From Vibrio intestinalis (GTDB lineage: Bacteria; Pseudomonadota; Gammaproteobacteria; Enterobacterales; Vibrionaceae): a stretch of DNA of 64,000 bases. Positions 63,640 through 64,000 of the stretch are shown here, one piece after another. A program made the position numbers and the translations under genes. The stretch lies in NCBI RefSeq assembly GCF_025195085.2, contig NZ_JANAVY020000008.1:62001-126000 (forward strand), given 5' to 3'. Every line of letters begins with the position of its first letter. Positions within the stretch are counted from its first letter, which is position 1. The notes beneath the pieces are model-generated. The model did not search any database, had not been told where the DNA came from, and worked only from the letters and a program-made list of their open reading frames with translations.

Positions 63640-64000
63640 TTAGTAGCAATATGAGTGTTGGCAAGTGTGTTGACCTTCAGACACAACCAGTCTGAGGTAC
63701 TGTCCAATGCCGCAACCGTTGTTATCTGTGACAATGAGGTTTGCTAAGCCGCGCAAAGCAGGGCTAGCGTTAGCCATGGCGACAGGCTCTCCAACCACAC
63801 GGAACATTTCCACGTCGTTGTCGCCATCACCAAAGGCGATAGTTTGTTTTGGTTTGATGTTGAATTGGTTTAACCAACAAAGTGTTGCTTGACCTTTGTT
63901 GACGCCATCAGCAGTGATATCTAGCTTATTTGGTGTCGAAAGATCCGCTTGTAAGTCGGCTTGAAGTGCATCGCGCAGCTGACAAAGTGCGACTTTGTCT
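63640..64000 (-). CDS. Cof-type HAD phosphatase (C-terminal part, cut by the window)
   Basis: The frame runs to the right edge of the window and ends with TAA at 63640-63642. The last 120 residues contain motif III/IV: KGQATLCWLNQF, then TIAFGDGDNDVEMFRVVGEPVAMANASPALRGLAN, characteristic of Cof-type HAD enzymes. It is 9 bases upstream of the epimerase-like gene on the same strand, so it belongs to the operon, which continues beyond the window. The start is not visible. Confidence 0.85.
   Translation of the reverse strand, partial: DKVALCQLRDALQADLQADLSTPNKLDITADGVNKGQATLCWLNQFNIKPKQTIAFGDGDNDVEMFRVVGEPVAMANASPALRGLANLIVTDNNGCGIGQYLRLVVSEGQHTCQHSYCY

Overview
The window is about 64 kb of a Vibrio genome. 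This is inferred from the Vibrio-type Hcp/VgrG/VasX-like auxiliary type VI secretion cluster, from the gene order GntR-prpB-prpC-acnD-prpF-prpE, and from moderate GC content with strong hairpin terminators between short operons. A secondary-chromosome location is possible but cannot be shown from this sequence. No rRNA, tRNA, CRISPR array, insertion sequence or origin was recognised. Coding density is high and only one clear gene remnant was seen.

Layout. 1-11.6 kb: an unidentified gene tail, the glycogen debranching enzyme GlgX, two diguanylate cyclases flanking a wHTH/nuclease-fold-like protein, YccF, a TauE-family permease, an MFS transporter with a tiny His-rich membrane protein, a sugar O-acetyltransferase and a Cof-type phosphatase. 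11.6-13.6 kb: an M3-family metallopeptidase. 13.6-21.7 kb: a T6SS auxiliary operon (hcp, vgrG, DUF4123 adaptor, VasX-like pore-forming effector, membrane immunity protein) behind a sigma-54-type promoter, becoming AT-rich toward the effector and immunity genes. 21.8-30.3 kb: an iron-uptake module resembling the yersiniabactin import system, with a TonB-dependent receptor, two fused permease-ATPase half transporters, an AraC regulator and a small MMPL-like protein. It has two Fur-box candidates and a 21-bp-spaced direct repeat. 30.4-32.9 kb: an isolated AT-rich DUF4062 gene, a PhzF-like protein and an ASCH protein. 33.0-41.8 kb: the complete 2-methylcitrate pathway for propionate with its GntR-type regulator and two operator-like sites. 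42.0-47.0 kb: an orphan type IV pilin-like gene, catalase with an OxyR-like site, a regulator remnant, an aromatic amino acid permease and a conserved protein of unknown function. 47.0-52.4 kb: a second receptor module (TonB receptor, SAM methyltransferase, MFS transporter, convergent AraC regulator) with a 22-bp-spaced perfect direct repeat at its promoter. 52.6-64.0 kb: at least ten genes on one strand encoding an outer-membrane channel, a PTS permease, an M20 peptidase, RpiA, transketolase, transaldolase, two HAD phosphatases, an iron alcohol dehydrogenase and an atypical ribulose-phosphate-epimerase-like protein. It runs off the right edge.

How the genes work together. The two receptor modules look like separate metallophore uptake units, each with a cognate AraC sensor and promoter repeats spaced two helical turns apart. 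The T6SS operon is a self-contained tube-spike-adaptor-toxin-immunity set that needs a core apparatus encoded elsewhere. The terminal operon looks like a self-contained route from an outer-membrane pore through a PTS into the non-oxidative pentose phosphate pathway. Its substrate is not identifiable from sequence and it is the most interesting metabolic unknown here. The DUF4062 gene, the compact MMPL-like protein and the methyltransferase of the second module are the other candidates for undescribed functions.
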